Positions 33,068 through 42,251 of a stretch of DNA of 64,000 nucleotides are shown piece by piece. A model generated the notes under the pieces. That model worked only from the letters and a program-made list of their open reading frames with translations, was not told where the DNA came from and did not search any database. A program made the position numbers and the translations under genes. The stretch spans positions 1 to 64,000 of the forward strand of contig JBOHFF010000079.1 of assembly GCA_050699515.1 (NCBI GenBank), in the 5' to 3' direction. The DNA comes from GCA-003244245 sp050699515. GTDB taxonomy: Bacteria; Actinomycetota; Actinomycetes; Mycobacteriales; Pseudonocardiaceae. The stretch's first letter is position 1. The number at the start of each line of letters is the position of its first letter.

Positions 33068-34590
33068 ACTCCCATGAGCATCGCGCCGTGGGCGAGCTCG
33101 CCTCCGGAGGCGCCCTCGTCCAGGTCGGCGGCGCCTGCGCCGAGGAGCGTTTCGTCCTCAGCTTCGGCGACGTGGTGGCCTTGAGCGGTGACTTCTTCAC
33201 GAGCAACGGCACCCAGGCGGGACCGGAAGACCGAGTACCCGATGACCTGTTCGGGTTGGCCGCCATTCCCGGCGAGCGGGGAACCCAGCTCGGTACTCGG
33301 GACGAGATCATCTGCGCGCTCGAGGTGATGGCGGTGGACGGGGGCTTCGTGGATGCCCGCTTCGAGCCCGGAGGGGAGTTCGGTGACTTCCAGCTCACCG
33401 CCACTGCAGCAGCCACCGAGGTCGAAAGGCGGGTCCGGGATCGCTTCTTGGCCTTGGCCATCGCGAACGGCGACCACTTCGTCGCTCCCGGTCGATCCGG
33501 CACCGCTCACGACAACAAGAGCCTGCCGCGCAGCCGCTTCGACTCAGCTGTGGTCGCCTATCGTCGTCTTCACGAGACGGCTCTCGACGAGGCCTATCGG
33601 CTGGGGCTGTGCCGGGATGACGAGTCTCGGGCGATGGCCAGGGAGGCAGCAGCCCAGCATTACCTCACCGACGCCTTCGCGGCGGGGCACCTGCGGACTC
33701 CGGTCACGGCCATCCGCCGCTTCTGGCATCACCGATACCCCTGGTTCTGGCGGAGCCTGCAACGTAAGGTCGCCGCCGACACGGTCTCGGCACTGCGAGA
33801 ACTCGCCCGACCGGCACGGATTCTCCCTGACTGTTTCCTTTACGAGCGTGCTCTCGCCGCGGTGGAAGCCCGCACAAGCGGATATCCACCGATCACCCTC
33901 GGTGACCTGCTGGCCCGGGTGTTCCACGACTGGGACGACAGCCACGGCCTCATCCTCGACGGAGGTGGCGTGCTGTTCGGCGATGGCCACCTCGAGGAGG
34001 GCGTGGGCAACGAGCTGGCTGTCGCCGCTGCGCGCGCGGGCATTGACGATGTCGCGGTCGCCTACCGGCTGGGGACCGCGGGCAGCCGCCTGCGCGGTGC
34101 GGCCCTCTACCGGGCGGTCCGGTCGGTCACCGGTGCTCCTCATGACGTCTTCGCACCGGAGACCTGGATTCCGACCCCGTCGCCTGCCAATCCACCACAG
34201 AACTGGTGGGCAAGAGATGCCGAGGTCTTGTGGAGCGCTCCCATAGTTGGCAGCGGGGGCACCACCGTGGGCAGGGCGGTCGAGGAGACGCTACAGGTGG
34301 GCGGTGAGGTCTCCCGCCGGTTGGCTGGTCTGGGACCAGGCGTCTTCGAGGTGCCAGGTCTCGCAGGCATGGCTCCCGTGCGGCGATGGGTCGCCCGCAA
34401 AGCCTGCCAGGCCTATCACCACGGCTTCATCCAAGGTCTAGCCCGGGACCCCAGAGCGGCCGTGCTCGCGATCGTCGACGAGGCAGGTTCGTGTACCGGC
34501 GCTCGGCGAGGCTGGCAGCAGCTCAGCAAGCGACCAGCCAACCCGCAGACCACTTCCGTGAACGGCGATACAGGAGTTGACCATGCCTGA
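33064..34590 (+). CDS. Phospholipase C / P1-nuclease-like metalloprotein
   Basis: 508 residues from the ATG at 33064 (MNSHEHRAVGELASGG), which overlaps the preceding small ORF. His/Asp clusters typical of the zinc-dependent phospholipase C/P1 nuclease fold are spread through the first 300 residues: NSHEHRAVGE, SFGDVVALSGDFF, ANGDHFVAPG, REAAAQHYLTDAFAAGHLR and FHDWDDSHGL. The last ~150 residues are not recognised. No signal peptide is seen, so it may act in the cytoplasm. It overlaps the ferredoxin reductase start by eight bases, marking a tight operon under the Cys-rich regulator. Substrate unknown. Confidence 0.65.
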   Translation: MNSHEHRAVGELASGGALVQVGGACAEERFVLSFGDVVALSGDFFTSNGTQAGPEDRVPDDLFGLAAIPGERGTQLGTRDEIICALEVMAVDGGFVDARFEPGGEFGDFQLTATAAATEVERRVRDRFLALAIANGDHFVAPGRSGTAHDNKSLPRSRFDSAVVAYRRLHETALDEAYRLGLCRDDESRAMAREAAAQHYLTDAFAAGHLRTPVTAIRRFWHHRYPWFWRSLQRKVAADTVSALRELARPARILPDCFLYERALAAVEARTSGYPPITLGDLLARVFHDWDDSHGLILDGGGVLFGDGHLEEGVGNELAVAAARAGIDDVAVAYRLGTAGSRLRGAALYRAVRSVTGAPHDVFAPETWIPTPSPANPPQNWWARDAEVLWSAPIVGSGGTTVGRAVEETLQVGGEVSRRLAGLGPGVFEVPGLAGMAPVRRWVARKACQAYHHGFIQGLARDPRAAVLAIVDEAGSCTGARRGWQQLSKRPANPQTTSVNGDTGVDHA

Positions 34591-35857
34591 ACAACCACAG
34601 ATTTTCGTGATCGTCGGCGCCGGCCTCGCTGGCGCCACGGCCGCCCAAACCTTGCGCGAGGAGGGATTCGCGGGCCGAATCGTGCTCATCGGCGATGAGG
34701 CAGAACGACCCTACGAGCGGCCCCCACTGTCGAAGGGCTACCTGCTGGGCAAGGAGGCCAGGGCCACGCTCTACGTCCACGACGAGGACTGGTACCAGGA
34801 GAACTCCGTGGAGCTGCAGCGAGGACGCCGGGTGACCAGCCTGGACCGGATTGGGCGCCGGGTACAGCTGGAGGGCGGTGACCAGCTCGGGTACAGCAAG
34901 CTGTTGCTGGCTACCGGCGCGTCCCCGCGCCGGCTGAACCTACCCGGTGCCGACCTGGACGGCGTGCACTACCTGCGCCGAATCGAGGACTCCGAGCGGC
35001 TACGCGAGGGTATCCGCGGCGGGGGCCGGGTGGTCGTCGTGGGTGCCGGCTGGATCGGGTTGGAGACGGCGGCCGCAGCCCGAGAGCACGGCTGCGCGGT
35101 CACCATCATCGAGCCGCGGCCCACACCGCTCCAGGCCGCCCTCGGCCCCGGCGCTGGTGGCTCCGTGATCGGGGGGTTCTTCGCCCAGGTGCACCGCCAG
35201 CACGGTGTCGACGTCCAGCTCGGCACGGCGGTGACCGGGTTCCGCGGCACCGGGCGCGTCGCGACCGTGAGCACCGACGACGGCAACGAGATCCCCGCCG
35301 ATGTGGTCATCGTCGGTATCGGAGCCCGGCCCGACACCGAGCTCGCCGCGCAGGCCGGGCTGGCCGTCGACAACGGTGTCCTCGTCGACGCCGCGCTGCG
35401 CACCGACGATCCCGACATCTACGCCGCTGGTGATGTCGCCAACGCGGTGAGCCCGCTGTATGGCACGCGGATCAGGGTCGAGCACTGGGCCAACGCACTG
35501 CACGGGGGACCAGCAGCGGCCCGCTCCATGCTCGGCCATCAGGTCAGCCACGACCGAGCGCCGTACTTCTACACCGACCAGTACGACCTCGGCATGGAGT
35601 TCACCGGGTGGTTTCCCCCCGGTGGATACGACGCGCTGGTCACCCGCGGTGATCTCGACGCGCGGGCGTTTCAGGCGTTCTGGCTCGCCGGGGACCGGGT
35701 CGTCGCAGGCCTGCACGTCAACCGGTGGGAGGAGGGCATCGCACCGGTACAGGCCCTGATCTCCAGCGCTGCCCCCATCAACCCCCACCACCTCGCCGAC
35801 CCGGCGATCCCCCTCGCCGACCTGCTCCCCCGGCATGGAGCCATATCGGGGGGATGA
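34583..35857 (+). CDS. Ferredoxin/rubredoxin reductase-type FAD oxidoreductase
   Basis: 424 residues from ATG 34583, six bases after CAGGAG. FAD motif VIVGAGLAGATAAQTL, NAD motif VVVVGAGWIGLETAAAAREH, and FAD motif DIYAAGDVANAV; the PYERPPLSKGYLLGK segment is typical of ferredoxin-NAD reductases of the BenD/RubB/ThcD type. It passes electrons from NAD(P)H to a ferredoxin or similar partner, not encoded nearby. The final residues (PRHGAISGG) are encoded by a family A repeat arm. Confidence 0.88.
   Translation: MPEQPQIFVIVGAGLAGATAAQTLREEGFAGRIVLIGDEAERPYERPPLSKGYLLGKEARATLYVHDEDWYQENSVELQRGRRVTSLDRIGRRVQLEGGDQLGYSKLLLATGASPRRLNLPGADLDGVHYLRRIEDSERLREGIRGGGRVVVVGAGWIGLETAAAAREHGCAVTIIEPRPTPLQAALGPGAGGSVIGGFFAQVHRQHGVDVQLGTAVTGFRGTGRVATVSTDDGNEIPADVVIVGIGARPDTELAAQAGLAVDNGVLVDAALRTDDPDIYAAGDVANAVSPLYGTRIRVEHWANALHGGPAAARSMLGHQVSHDRAPYFYTDQYDLGMEFTGWFPPGGYDALVTRGDLDARAFQAFWLAGDRVVAGLHVNRWEEGIAPVQALISSAAPINPHHLADPAIPLADLLPRHGAISGG
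35831..35853 (+). repeat. Dispersed repeat family A, copy 2 (single arm)
   Basis: CGGCATGGAGCCATATCGGG matches the arms at 32.1 and 48.6 kb. It overlaps the last codons of the ferredoxin reductase and lies just before ilvD. Confidence 0.65.
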
Positions 35858-35879
35858 GGGGATGCGGGATGCTGGGGGT

Positions 35880-37541
35880 ATGGATGTCAAGCCACGGAGT
35901 AGAGATGTCACTGACGGGCTGGAACGTGCGGGGGCGCGGGGGATGTTGCGGGCTGTGGGCATGGGTGACGCTGATTTCGCCAAGTCCCAGATCGGCATCG
36001 CCTCGTCCTGGAACGAGATCACCCCGTGCAACCTGTCGCTGGACCGGCTCGCCAAGGCCAGCAAGGAGGGTGTGCACGCGGCAGGCGGCTTCCCGATGGA
36101 GTTCGGCACGATCTCCGTATCCGACGGCATCTCCATGGGCCACGTCGGGATGCACTACTCGCTGGTCTCCCGTGAGGTGATCGCCGATTCGGTGGAGACC
36201 GTGGTGGAGGCCGAGCGGCTGGACGGCACGGTGCTGCTCGCCGGCTGTGACAAGAGCTTGCCGGGGATGCTGATGGCCGCCGCCCGGCTCGACCTGGCCG
36301 CGGTGTTCCTCTACGCGGGCACCATCCTGCCCGGCCGGGTGAACGGCCGCGAGGTCACCATCATCGACGCCTTCGAGGCGGTGGGGGCCTGCCTGCGCGG
36401 CCGGATCAGCCGCGCCGACGTCGACGCGGTGGAGCGCGCGATCTGCCCGGGTGAGGGCGCCTGCGCGGGCATGTACACCGCTAACACGATGGCCTGCGCC
36501 TCGGAGGCGCTGGGCATGTCACTGCCCGGCTCGGCGAGCCCGCCCGCGGTGGACCGGCGTCGCGACGGGTTCGCGCGGGCCAGCGGTGCTGCGGTGGTGG
36601 AGCTCATCCGCCGCGGGATCACCGCCCGGCAGATCCTCACCCGCCCGGCGTTCGAGAACGCGATCGCGGTGGTGATGGCCTTCGGCGGCTCCACCAACGC
36701 GGTGCTGCACCTGCTGGCTATCGCGCACGAGGCCGGGGTGGCGCTGGAGCTCGACGACTTCAACCACATCGGCGCGAAGGTGCCGCACCTGGCCGACGTC
36801 AAGCCCTTCGGCACGCACGTGATGGCCTCGGTGGATCAGGTCGGTGGGGTGCCTGTCGTGATGAAAGCGTTGCTGGAGGCGGGGCTGCTGCACGGCGACT
36901 GCCTCACCGTCACCGGGCGGACCGTCGCCGAGAACCTCGCCGAGCTCGACCCGCCCGACCTGGACGGCAAGATCCTGCACAGCCTCGCCGACCCGATCCA
37001 CCCCACCGGGGGAATCACTATCCTGCGCGGCTCGCTGGCTCCGGAAGGCGCGGTGGTGAAGAGCGCCGGCTTCGACTCCACCCGATTTGACGGGCGTGCT
37101 CGGGTTTTCGATGGGGAGCAGGCCGCGATGGACGCGATCCCCGATCTGCAACCAGGGCAGGTCGTGGTGATCCGGTACGAAGGCCCGCGAGGTGGGCCGG
37201 GGATGCGCGAGATGCTCGCGGTCACCGGCGCGATCAAGGGCGCCGGGCTGGGCAAGGATATCCTGCTGCTCACTGACGGGCGCTTCTCCGGCGGCACCAC
37301 CGGATTGTGCGTCGGCCACGTGGCTCCCGAGGCCGCGCACGGCGGGCCGATCGCGCTGGTCCGCGACGGTGACCCGATCGTGCTGGACATGGACCGCCAA
37401 GAGCTGAACCTGCTCGTCGACGCCGAGGAGCTGGCGCGCCGCCGGCAGGAGTGGACCGCCCCGCAGCGCCCGCTGCGCGGTGTACTGGCGAAATACGCCC
37501 GCCTGGTCGGTTCCGCCGCGGAGGGTGCCATCTGTGGGTAG
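35880..37541 (+). CDS. ilvD: Dihydroxy-acid dehydratase
   Basis: 553 residues from the ATG at 35880 (MDVKPRSRDVTDGLER), the usual family start; a longer frame would begin inside the upstream repeat. Hallmarks are SSWNEITPCNLSLDRLAK, Fe-S ligand segments LLAGCDKSLPGML and GEGACAGMYTANTMACASEA, and C-terminal DGRFSGGTTGLCVGHVAPEA. It catalyses the third step of valine, leucine and isoleucine synthesis. It follows the ferredoxin reductase closely but is probably unrelated in function. No attenuator was seen. Confidence 0.95.
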   Translation: MDVKPRSRDVTDGLERAGARGMLRAVGMGDADFAKSQIGIASSWNEITPCNLSLDRLAKASKEGVHAAGGFPMEFGTISVSDGISMGHVGMHYSLVSREVIADSVETVVEAERLDGTVLLAGCDKSLPGMLMAAARLDLAAVFLYAGTILPGRVNGREVTIIDAFEAVGACLRGRISRADVDAVERAICPGEGACAGMYTANTMACASEALGMSLPGSASPPAVDRRRDGFARASGAAVVELIRRGITARQILTRPAFENAIAVVMAFGGSTNAVLHLLAIAHEAGVALELDDFNHIGAKVPHLADVKPFGTHVMASVDQVGGVPVVMKALLEAGLLHGDCLTVTGRTVAENLAELDPPDLDGKILHSLADPIHPTGGITILRGSLAPEGAVVKSAGFDSTRFDGRARVFDGEQAAMDAIPDLQPGQVVVIRYEGPRGGPGMREMLAVTGAIKGAGLGKDILLLTDGRFSGGTTGLCVGHVAPEAAHGGPIALVRDGDPIVLDMDRQELNLLVDAEELARRRQEWTAPQRPLRGVLAKYARLVGSAAEGAICG

Positions 37542-37595
37542 CCGTCAGGGCGCCGATCGAGCCCGTGTCACCCTATTTCTCGGCAGCTGATCTCT

Positions 37596-39467
37596 TCACT
37601 GGTGGAGGTAGATCGCCCCGTAATGGGATGAGACGCGCACCGGTATCCCTTGGCCGTCCTGGGGGACTAGCACGGGTGGCCGCGGGTTGTCGGCCTTGTC
37701 GATCTGTTCCTCCCACCGTCCGGCCTTGGGCCACGGAATCCAGACCTCGACGTCGCTGTCGGAGAAGTTCACGATGATGATGAGGCTCTCGGCGGGCGAG
37801 GTCCCCTCGGCGCCGGCGTCGCGGCGGTAGGCGATGATCCCGTCCCGTTGATGGAAGGGGTCGTTGTAGTAGAAGAAAGATCCGCGGCTGCGCAGCGCCC
37901 GGTGCTGCGCCCGTAGCTGTGCCAGAATGCGGTAGAGGCGGATCAGCGCCTTGCCCCGAGTGTCATAGAAATATTCCCAGTGCAGGGGCCGACTGTACAA
38001 GACACGTCCCAGACCACCCGACGGAACGCCCCAATTCTCGGCGAACTCCTGCCCGTGCCAGAGCATCGGGATTCCCTTGGCCGTATACAGTGCGATGACG
38101 TAGGGCTGCGTCTTGTAGAAGAAGTCGCGATTGCCGTAGGGCTGATCTAGCAGGTCATGGAGCTTTTCGGCGCCGAAGCGGTTGATGAACCGGCTGTGGT
38201 CGTGCGACTCCAGGTACTGGAACGGAGCGACCGGCAGTGTTTCGCCGGTGGATGGGTTCTGGTATTGGGCGGGGTACCCGATCAGCTCGGGGTCGAGTTG
38301 ATGCGCGAACGACACCCGGACCGGCCCGTTTGCCTGACCGGCTGCCTCGTCGAGTAGGCCGTTCTGCCAGCAGGTGTTCGAGTAGGTCGTGCGGAGGATT
38401 CCCCGCGCGTCCGGTAGGTGCTCGGCGCACTGGATGATCCGGCTACGGCCGGCCCCGGTATCGAACCGCGGGAAGAGAGCGAACTGCTGTGAGTGCCGGT
38501 AGGTCCGGAAGACCAGGTTGGCGTAGCCGTTGCCCGCCGGGCCGTCGAGCATTCCGGGCACGTAGTCGTACCGGAATCCGTCGACGTGGTATTCCTCCAG
38601 CCAGTATCGGTTGGCCGAGAAGAAGTAGTCGCGAGTGAAGTCCTTGTTGTAGTCCATGCCCGGTCGGGAGAAGAACTCATCCGCGAAGGGGCCCATCATC
38701 GGGTTGAGCTCGCCGGACGTCTCGTAGACCAGGTTGTAGGCGAACTCAGGGTGAGCGTGGGCGTAGACCGAGTCCAGGATGACCGCGATGCCCCGCTGGT
38801 GGCAGGCGGCGACCAGTCGCTTCATCTCCGTAGGGCCACCGTAGCGGTCGTCGGGGGCGAAGTAGCTCAGCGGCGTGTAGCCCCACTCCACGTCCTCCTT
38901 GACGTTGGTTACGGGCATCAGTTCCAAGACGTCGACTCCGAGGCTTGTGAGGTAGTCGATCTGTGCGACCACCCCGCCGAAGGTGTCATTGAACTCGCCC
39001 ACGTGCATCTCGTAGACCACCATGTCGTCGACCTCGGGGACGAGGAACCCCCCGTCGCTCCAGGTGAACGGTTGCGCGTTGCTCTCGACGGTGAAGCTCG
39101 ACAAGGTGCCGCGGCCCGTCGCGCGACCGAACGGGTCCGAGAACCAGACGGTGACGACCTGCGCGCCGCGCAGGAGCTGGAAGCGATACAGGTAGGTCCC
39201 TTCCTGGCCGAAGTTCCCGGCTGCATTCGCCGTCAGGTCGACGGTCGTGTCCCACAGGTCCAGCGCCGAGCCGTTGTGCCAGAACAGGTCGAATGCCTTC
39301 GGCTCGATACCCCGCGTGAACTGGTCCCGCTCGTGGATGACACGAACCTGGACGCGATAGCCCTTGTTGAACGTGATGCCCGGAAGGTAGATGCCGAAAT
39401 GCGCCTGCCAGTGCCCCGCACCGTCCTTCGTCGTGGTGGCACCGACCTCGTCGAGGTTGATATTCAT
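37596..39467 (-). CDS. GH13 alpha-amylase-family enzyme (branching-enzyme/trehalohydrolase type)
   Basis: A 623-residue enzyme with an N-terminal beta-sandwich (~1-140) and a GH13 barrel. Conserved regions: VVYEMHVGEFNDTFGG, GVDVLELMPVTNVKEDVEWG, nucleophile Asp301 in DGFRYDYVPG, acid/base Glu349 in IIQCAEHLPDARG, and Asp423 in ESHDHSRF. The domain layout resembles branching enzymes and maltooligosyltrehalose trehalohydrolases; product specificity cannot be set by eye. It shares a four-base overlap with the serine hydrolase gene upstream. Confidence 0.88.
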   Translation of the reverse strand: MNINLDEVGATTTKDGAGHWQAHFGIYLPGITFNKGYRVQVRVIHERDQFTRGIEPKAFDLFWHNGSALDLWDTTVDLTANAAGNFGQEGTYLYRFQLLRGAQVVTVWFSDPFGRATGRGTLSSFTVESNAQPFTWSDGGFLVPEVDDMVVYEMHVGEFNDTFGGVVAQIDYLTSLGVDVLELMPVTNVKEDVEWGYTPLSYFAPDDRYGGPTEMKRLVAACHQRGIAVILDSVYAHAHPEFAYNLVYETSGELNPMMGPFADEFFSRPGMDYNKDFTRDYFFSANRYWLEEYHVDGFRYDYVPGMLDGPAGNGYANLVFRTYRHSQQFALFPRFDTGAGRSRIIQCAEHLPDARGILRTTYSNTCWQNGLLDEAAGQANGPVRVSFAHQLDPELIGYPAQYQNPSTGETLPVAPFQYLESHDHSRFINRFGAEKLHDLLDQPYGNRDFFYKTQPYVIALYTAKGIPMLWHGQEFAENWGVPSGGLGRVLYSRPLHWEYFYDTRGKALIRLYRILAQLRAQHRALRSRGSFFYYNDPFHQRDGIIAYRRDAGAEGTSPAESLIIIVNFSDSDVEVWIPWPKAGRWEEQIDKADNPRPPVLVPQDGQGIPVRVSSHYGAIYLHQ

Positions 39468-40330
39468 GGTCCTCCCTGCGCTGTTGAGAGTGGCCGATGT
39501 CCATCACTACATCCTCCTGGACCAGACCGGCATAGCTCGGCGAGCAGCTGATCGCTGAACGGGGGCCAGGCCTCGCGTGCCCACGGACCGAAGTCGCGGT
39601 TGGTGAGCGCGATGCAGGCTGCTCCTGCTGCCGGGTCGACCCACAGGAATGTGCCGGACTGCCCGAAGTGGCCGAAGGTGCCAGGCGAGTTGCGGCTGCC
39701 CGTCCAGTGTGGACTCTTGTGGTCACGCAGCTCGAAGCCCAAACCCCAGTCGTTGGGGCGCTGCATGCCAAAACCCGGCAACAGCCCGTCCAGGCCGGGG
39801 TAGGCCACCCGGGTCGCCTCGGCCAGGGTCTGCGCGGCAAGCAGCGTGGGCGCCTGCAGCTCGGCCGCGAACCGGGTCAGGTCGGCGCAGGTGGACACCG
39901 CGCCGTGGGCGGCGGAGCCGGACAGCCGGGACGAGGCCATCCCCAGCGGCTGGAGCACCCCTTCCGCCAGGTAGTCCGCGAATCGAATGCCAGACGACGC
40001 GGACACCGTTTCGGCCAGCACCTCGAACCCGGTGTTGGAGTAGATCCGCTTCGTCCCAGGGGCCGCCACGACCCGCGCGGAGTCGAATGCCAGCCCCGAG
40101 GTGTGTGCGAGGAGATGACGCACCGTGGAACCGTGCGGCCCGGCCGGCGCCTCCAGATCCACCGCCCCCTCCTGCACCGCGAGCAGCACTGCGTAGGCCG
40201 ACAGCAGCTTGGTCACCGACGCGAGCAGGAACGGTCGGTCCTGCGGGCCGTGGCGATCCAGCACCACACCGGAGGCGTGCACCACCGCGACGGCCACTTC
40301 CTCCACCGACCACTGCGCCGCGCCGTCCAT
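39464..40330 (-). CDS. Class C beta-lactamase-like serine hydrolase
   Basis: A 288-residue protein with the Ser-x-x-Lys motif SVTK (Ser38-Lys41), Tyr-x-Asn in KRIYSNTGFE, and a C-terminal GHFGQSGTFLWVDPAAG that fits the KTG-like strand (HFGQSG). No signal peptide is present, so it is probably a cytoplasmic esterase or peptidase of the beta-lactamase/EstB group rather than a resistance enzyme. It is the first gene of a two-gene operon with the GH13 enzyme and is divergent from the aminotransferase. Confidence 0.85.
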   Translation of the reverse strand: MDGAAQWSVEEVAVAVVHASGVVLDRHGPQDRPFLLASVTKLLSAYAVLLAVQEGAVDLEAPAGPHGSTVRHLLAHTSGLAFDSARVVAAPGTKRIYSNTGFEVLAETVSASSGIRFADYLAEGVLQPLGMASSRLSGSAAHGAVSTCADLTRFAAELQAPTLLAAQTLAEATRVAYPGLDGLLPGFGMQRPNDWGLGFELRDHKSPHWTGSRNSPGTFGHFGQSGTFLWVDPAAGAACIALTNRDFGPWAREAWPPFSDQLLAELCRSGPGGCSDGHRPLSTAQGGP

Positions 40331-40368
40331 GAACAGTGACGCTACGACAGGCGTGCCAGGATCCGGTT

Positions 40369-41451
40369 GTGCACTCTGATCGTCTGCTGCTCGGGCCAGG
40401 TCCGTCCAACCCCTATCCGGAGGCCATCGGGGCGTTGAGCCGCCCGGTGCTCGGACATCTGGATCCCGAGTTCCTTGCCTTGGTGGCCGACACCGCGCAA
40501 CGATTGCGGACCGTCTTCGGCACCGGGAACCGGCTCACCCTTCCGGTCAGCGGCACCGGGTCAGCAGGCATGGAGGCCTGCCTGGCCAGCCTGCTGGAGC
40601 CGGGTGAGCTGGTCATCGTCGGGGTGAACGGCTACTTCGGGGAGCGGTTGTGCGAGGTGGCTCGCCGGGTGGGTGCGCAAGTGCAGGCCGTGCACGCCCG
40701 GTGGGGGCGGACCCTGGACCCCCAAGCGCTGCTCGACGCCCAGCGCGCCGCGCCGCACGCTCGGCTCGTCGCCGTGGTGCACGCCGAGACCTCGACCGGT
40801 GTGCGCAACGAGATCGCGCCCCTACGAGATCTGCAGGACACCGGCACGCTGTTGCTCCTCGATACCGTCACCTCGCTGGGCGGGATCCCGGTTGAGGTGG
40901 ACGCCTGGGGCGTCGACGCCTGCTACTCGGCGACGCAGAAGTGCCTGGGTGCCCCGTCGGGAATCGCGCCGGTAACCCTGTCGGATCGGGCTGTGACGCG
41001 GATCCGGGACCGGGCCACCCCGGTGTGCTCGTTCTACCAGGACCTGAGCCTGCTGGACGCCTACTACCAGGGCGATCCGCCCCGCTACCACCACACCGCG
41101 AGCTCGACGCTGATCTCTGCGGTGCACGCGAGCCTGGGCCGGCTGCTGGAGGAGGGCCTGGCGTCGGTGTGGGCGCGTCACAGCCGGGTGGGGGAGCGGC
41201 TCCAGGCGGCGCTGCCCGAGCGCGGTTTCGAGCTGTTCGCCGAGCCCGGCCACCGCCTCCCGCAACTCACCGCGGCCCGCCTACCCGAGGGCCTGCCCGA
41301 CGCCGCCACCCGCAAACGCCTTCGCGAAGACTTCGGAATCGAGGTCGGCGCCGGCCTCGGCCCCCTAGCCGGCACCGGCTGGCGCATCGGCCTGATGGGC
41401 CACAACGCCCACGATCGCCCCGTTACGACCCTCCTCGCCGCGCTCACCTGA
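40369..41451 (+). CDS. Class V aminotransferase (serine/alanine-glyoxylate type)
   Basis: 360 residues from GTG 40369; another GTG at 40336 would leave only five bases to the divergent gene. Family features: LLLGPGPSNPYPEAI, LPVSGTGSAGMEACLASLL, LLDTVTSLGGIPVEVD, and the PLP lysine in CYSATQKCLGAPSGIAP, with RYHHTASSTLISAVHASL. Likely reaction: alanine (or serine):glyoxylate transamination; the exact pair is open. It ends before a family B repeat. Confidence 0.9.
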   Translation: MHSDRLLLGPGPSNPYPEAIGALSRPVLGHLDPEFLALVADTAQRLRTVFGTGNRLTLPVSGTGSAGMEACLASLLEPGELVIVGVNGYFGERLCEVARRVGAQVQAVHARWGRTLDPQALLDAQRAAPHARLVAVVHAETSTGVRNEIAPLRDLQDTGTLLLLDTVTSLGGIPVEVDAWGVDACYSATQKCLGAPSGIAPVTLSDRAVTRIRDRATPVCSFYQDLSLLDAYYQGDPPRYHHTASSTLISAVHASLGRLLEEGLASVWARHSRVGERLQAALPERGFELFAEPGHRLPQLTAARLPEGLPDAATRKRLREDFGIEVGAGLGPLAGTGWRIGLMGHNAHDRPVTTLLAALT

Positions 41452-41460
41452 CCCCGCCAG

Positions 41461-41520
41461 CGCATTCAGCGGGCTGAGCGGGGCGAAAGAGGTGCCGATA
41501 ACGCTGAGCGCGCTGAATGT
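41461..41520. repeat. Dispersed palindromic repeat family B, copy 3 (two arms)
   Basis: Left arm CATTCAGCGGGCTGAGCG (from 41463) and right arm CGCTGAGCGCGCTGAATG (to 41519) form an inverted pair around a loop containing GCGAAAGAGGTGC, also similar to the loop at 63.5 kb. It lies between two rightward genes and could terminate the first. Confidence 0.75.
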
Positions 41521-41537
41521 GTCGCAGGATGAGAGAC

Positions 41538-42251
41538 ATGATCGTTGCAGCCGGCTTGATCCTGGTGGTGGGCGCACTGGTGCAGGGCGCGGTGGGGTAC
41601 GGCATGGCCTTGGTGGCGGCGCCTTTGCTGGCCATGGTCGACCCGACGCTCGTCCCGGTACCGTTGCTCTTGCTGACCTCGGTGCACTCGGTACTCGCGG
41701 TGGTCCGGGACGGGCGGCACGCCGACTGGACCGGCATCGGCTGGGCCATGCTGGGCCGGTTGCCCGGCACGGGGCTGGGGGTGCTCGCCGTGGTGGCGTT
41801 GTCCCAGCGAGTGTTCGCGGTACTGATCGCTCTGTGCGTGCTCGCCTGCGTGGTGCTGTCGTTACTCCGCTGGCGCCCCCGACCCCGGCCAGGGTCACTG
41901 ATGCTGGCCGGGCTCGCCAGCGGCGCCGGGGGTACCGCGGCATCGATCGGTGGCCCCCCCATCGCGTTGCTCTACCAAGACGCGGAGGGCCCACGTGTCC
42001 GTGGCACCATCGGCGGCTATTTTGTCCTGGGTTCGGCGGCCTCGATTGCCGCGTTGGCCCTCGCGGGGCAGGTCACCGGTGAATCGCTGGAGAAGGCCGT
42101 GTTCTTCGCGCCCTTCCTCCTTGTCGGTTTCGCCCTGTCCGGTCCGGCGCGCCGGGTGCTCGACAACGGCTGGACCCGGCCCGCGGTGCTGGCCGTGGCT
42201 GCGGTCAGTGCCCTGTTGCTTCTCGGACGTGCGCTCCTCTTAAACGGATAA
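41538..42251 (+). CDS. TauE/SafE-family sulfite/organosulfur exporter
   Basis: A 237-residue membrane protein from the ATG at 41538. About eight hydrophobic segments are visible, with the family signature GALVQGAVGYGMALVAAPLLAM at the N-terminus and SGAGGTAASIGGPPIALLYQ in the second half. It should move small anions across the membrane; the substrate is unknown. Its last 12 bases overlap the end of the convergent DUF190 gene. Confidence 0.85.
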   Translation: MIVAAGLILVVGALVQGAVGYGMALVAAPLLAMVDPTLVPVPLLLLTSVHSVLAVVRDGRHADWTGIGWAMLGRLPGTGLGVLAVVALSQRVFAVLIALCVLACVVLSLLRWRPRPRPGSLMLAGLASGAGGTAASIGGPPIALLYQDAEGPRVRGTIGGYFVLGSAASIAALALAGQVTGESLEKAVFFAPFLLVGFALSGPARRVLDNGWTRPAVLAVAAVSALLLLGRALLLNG

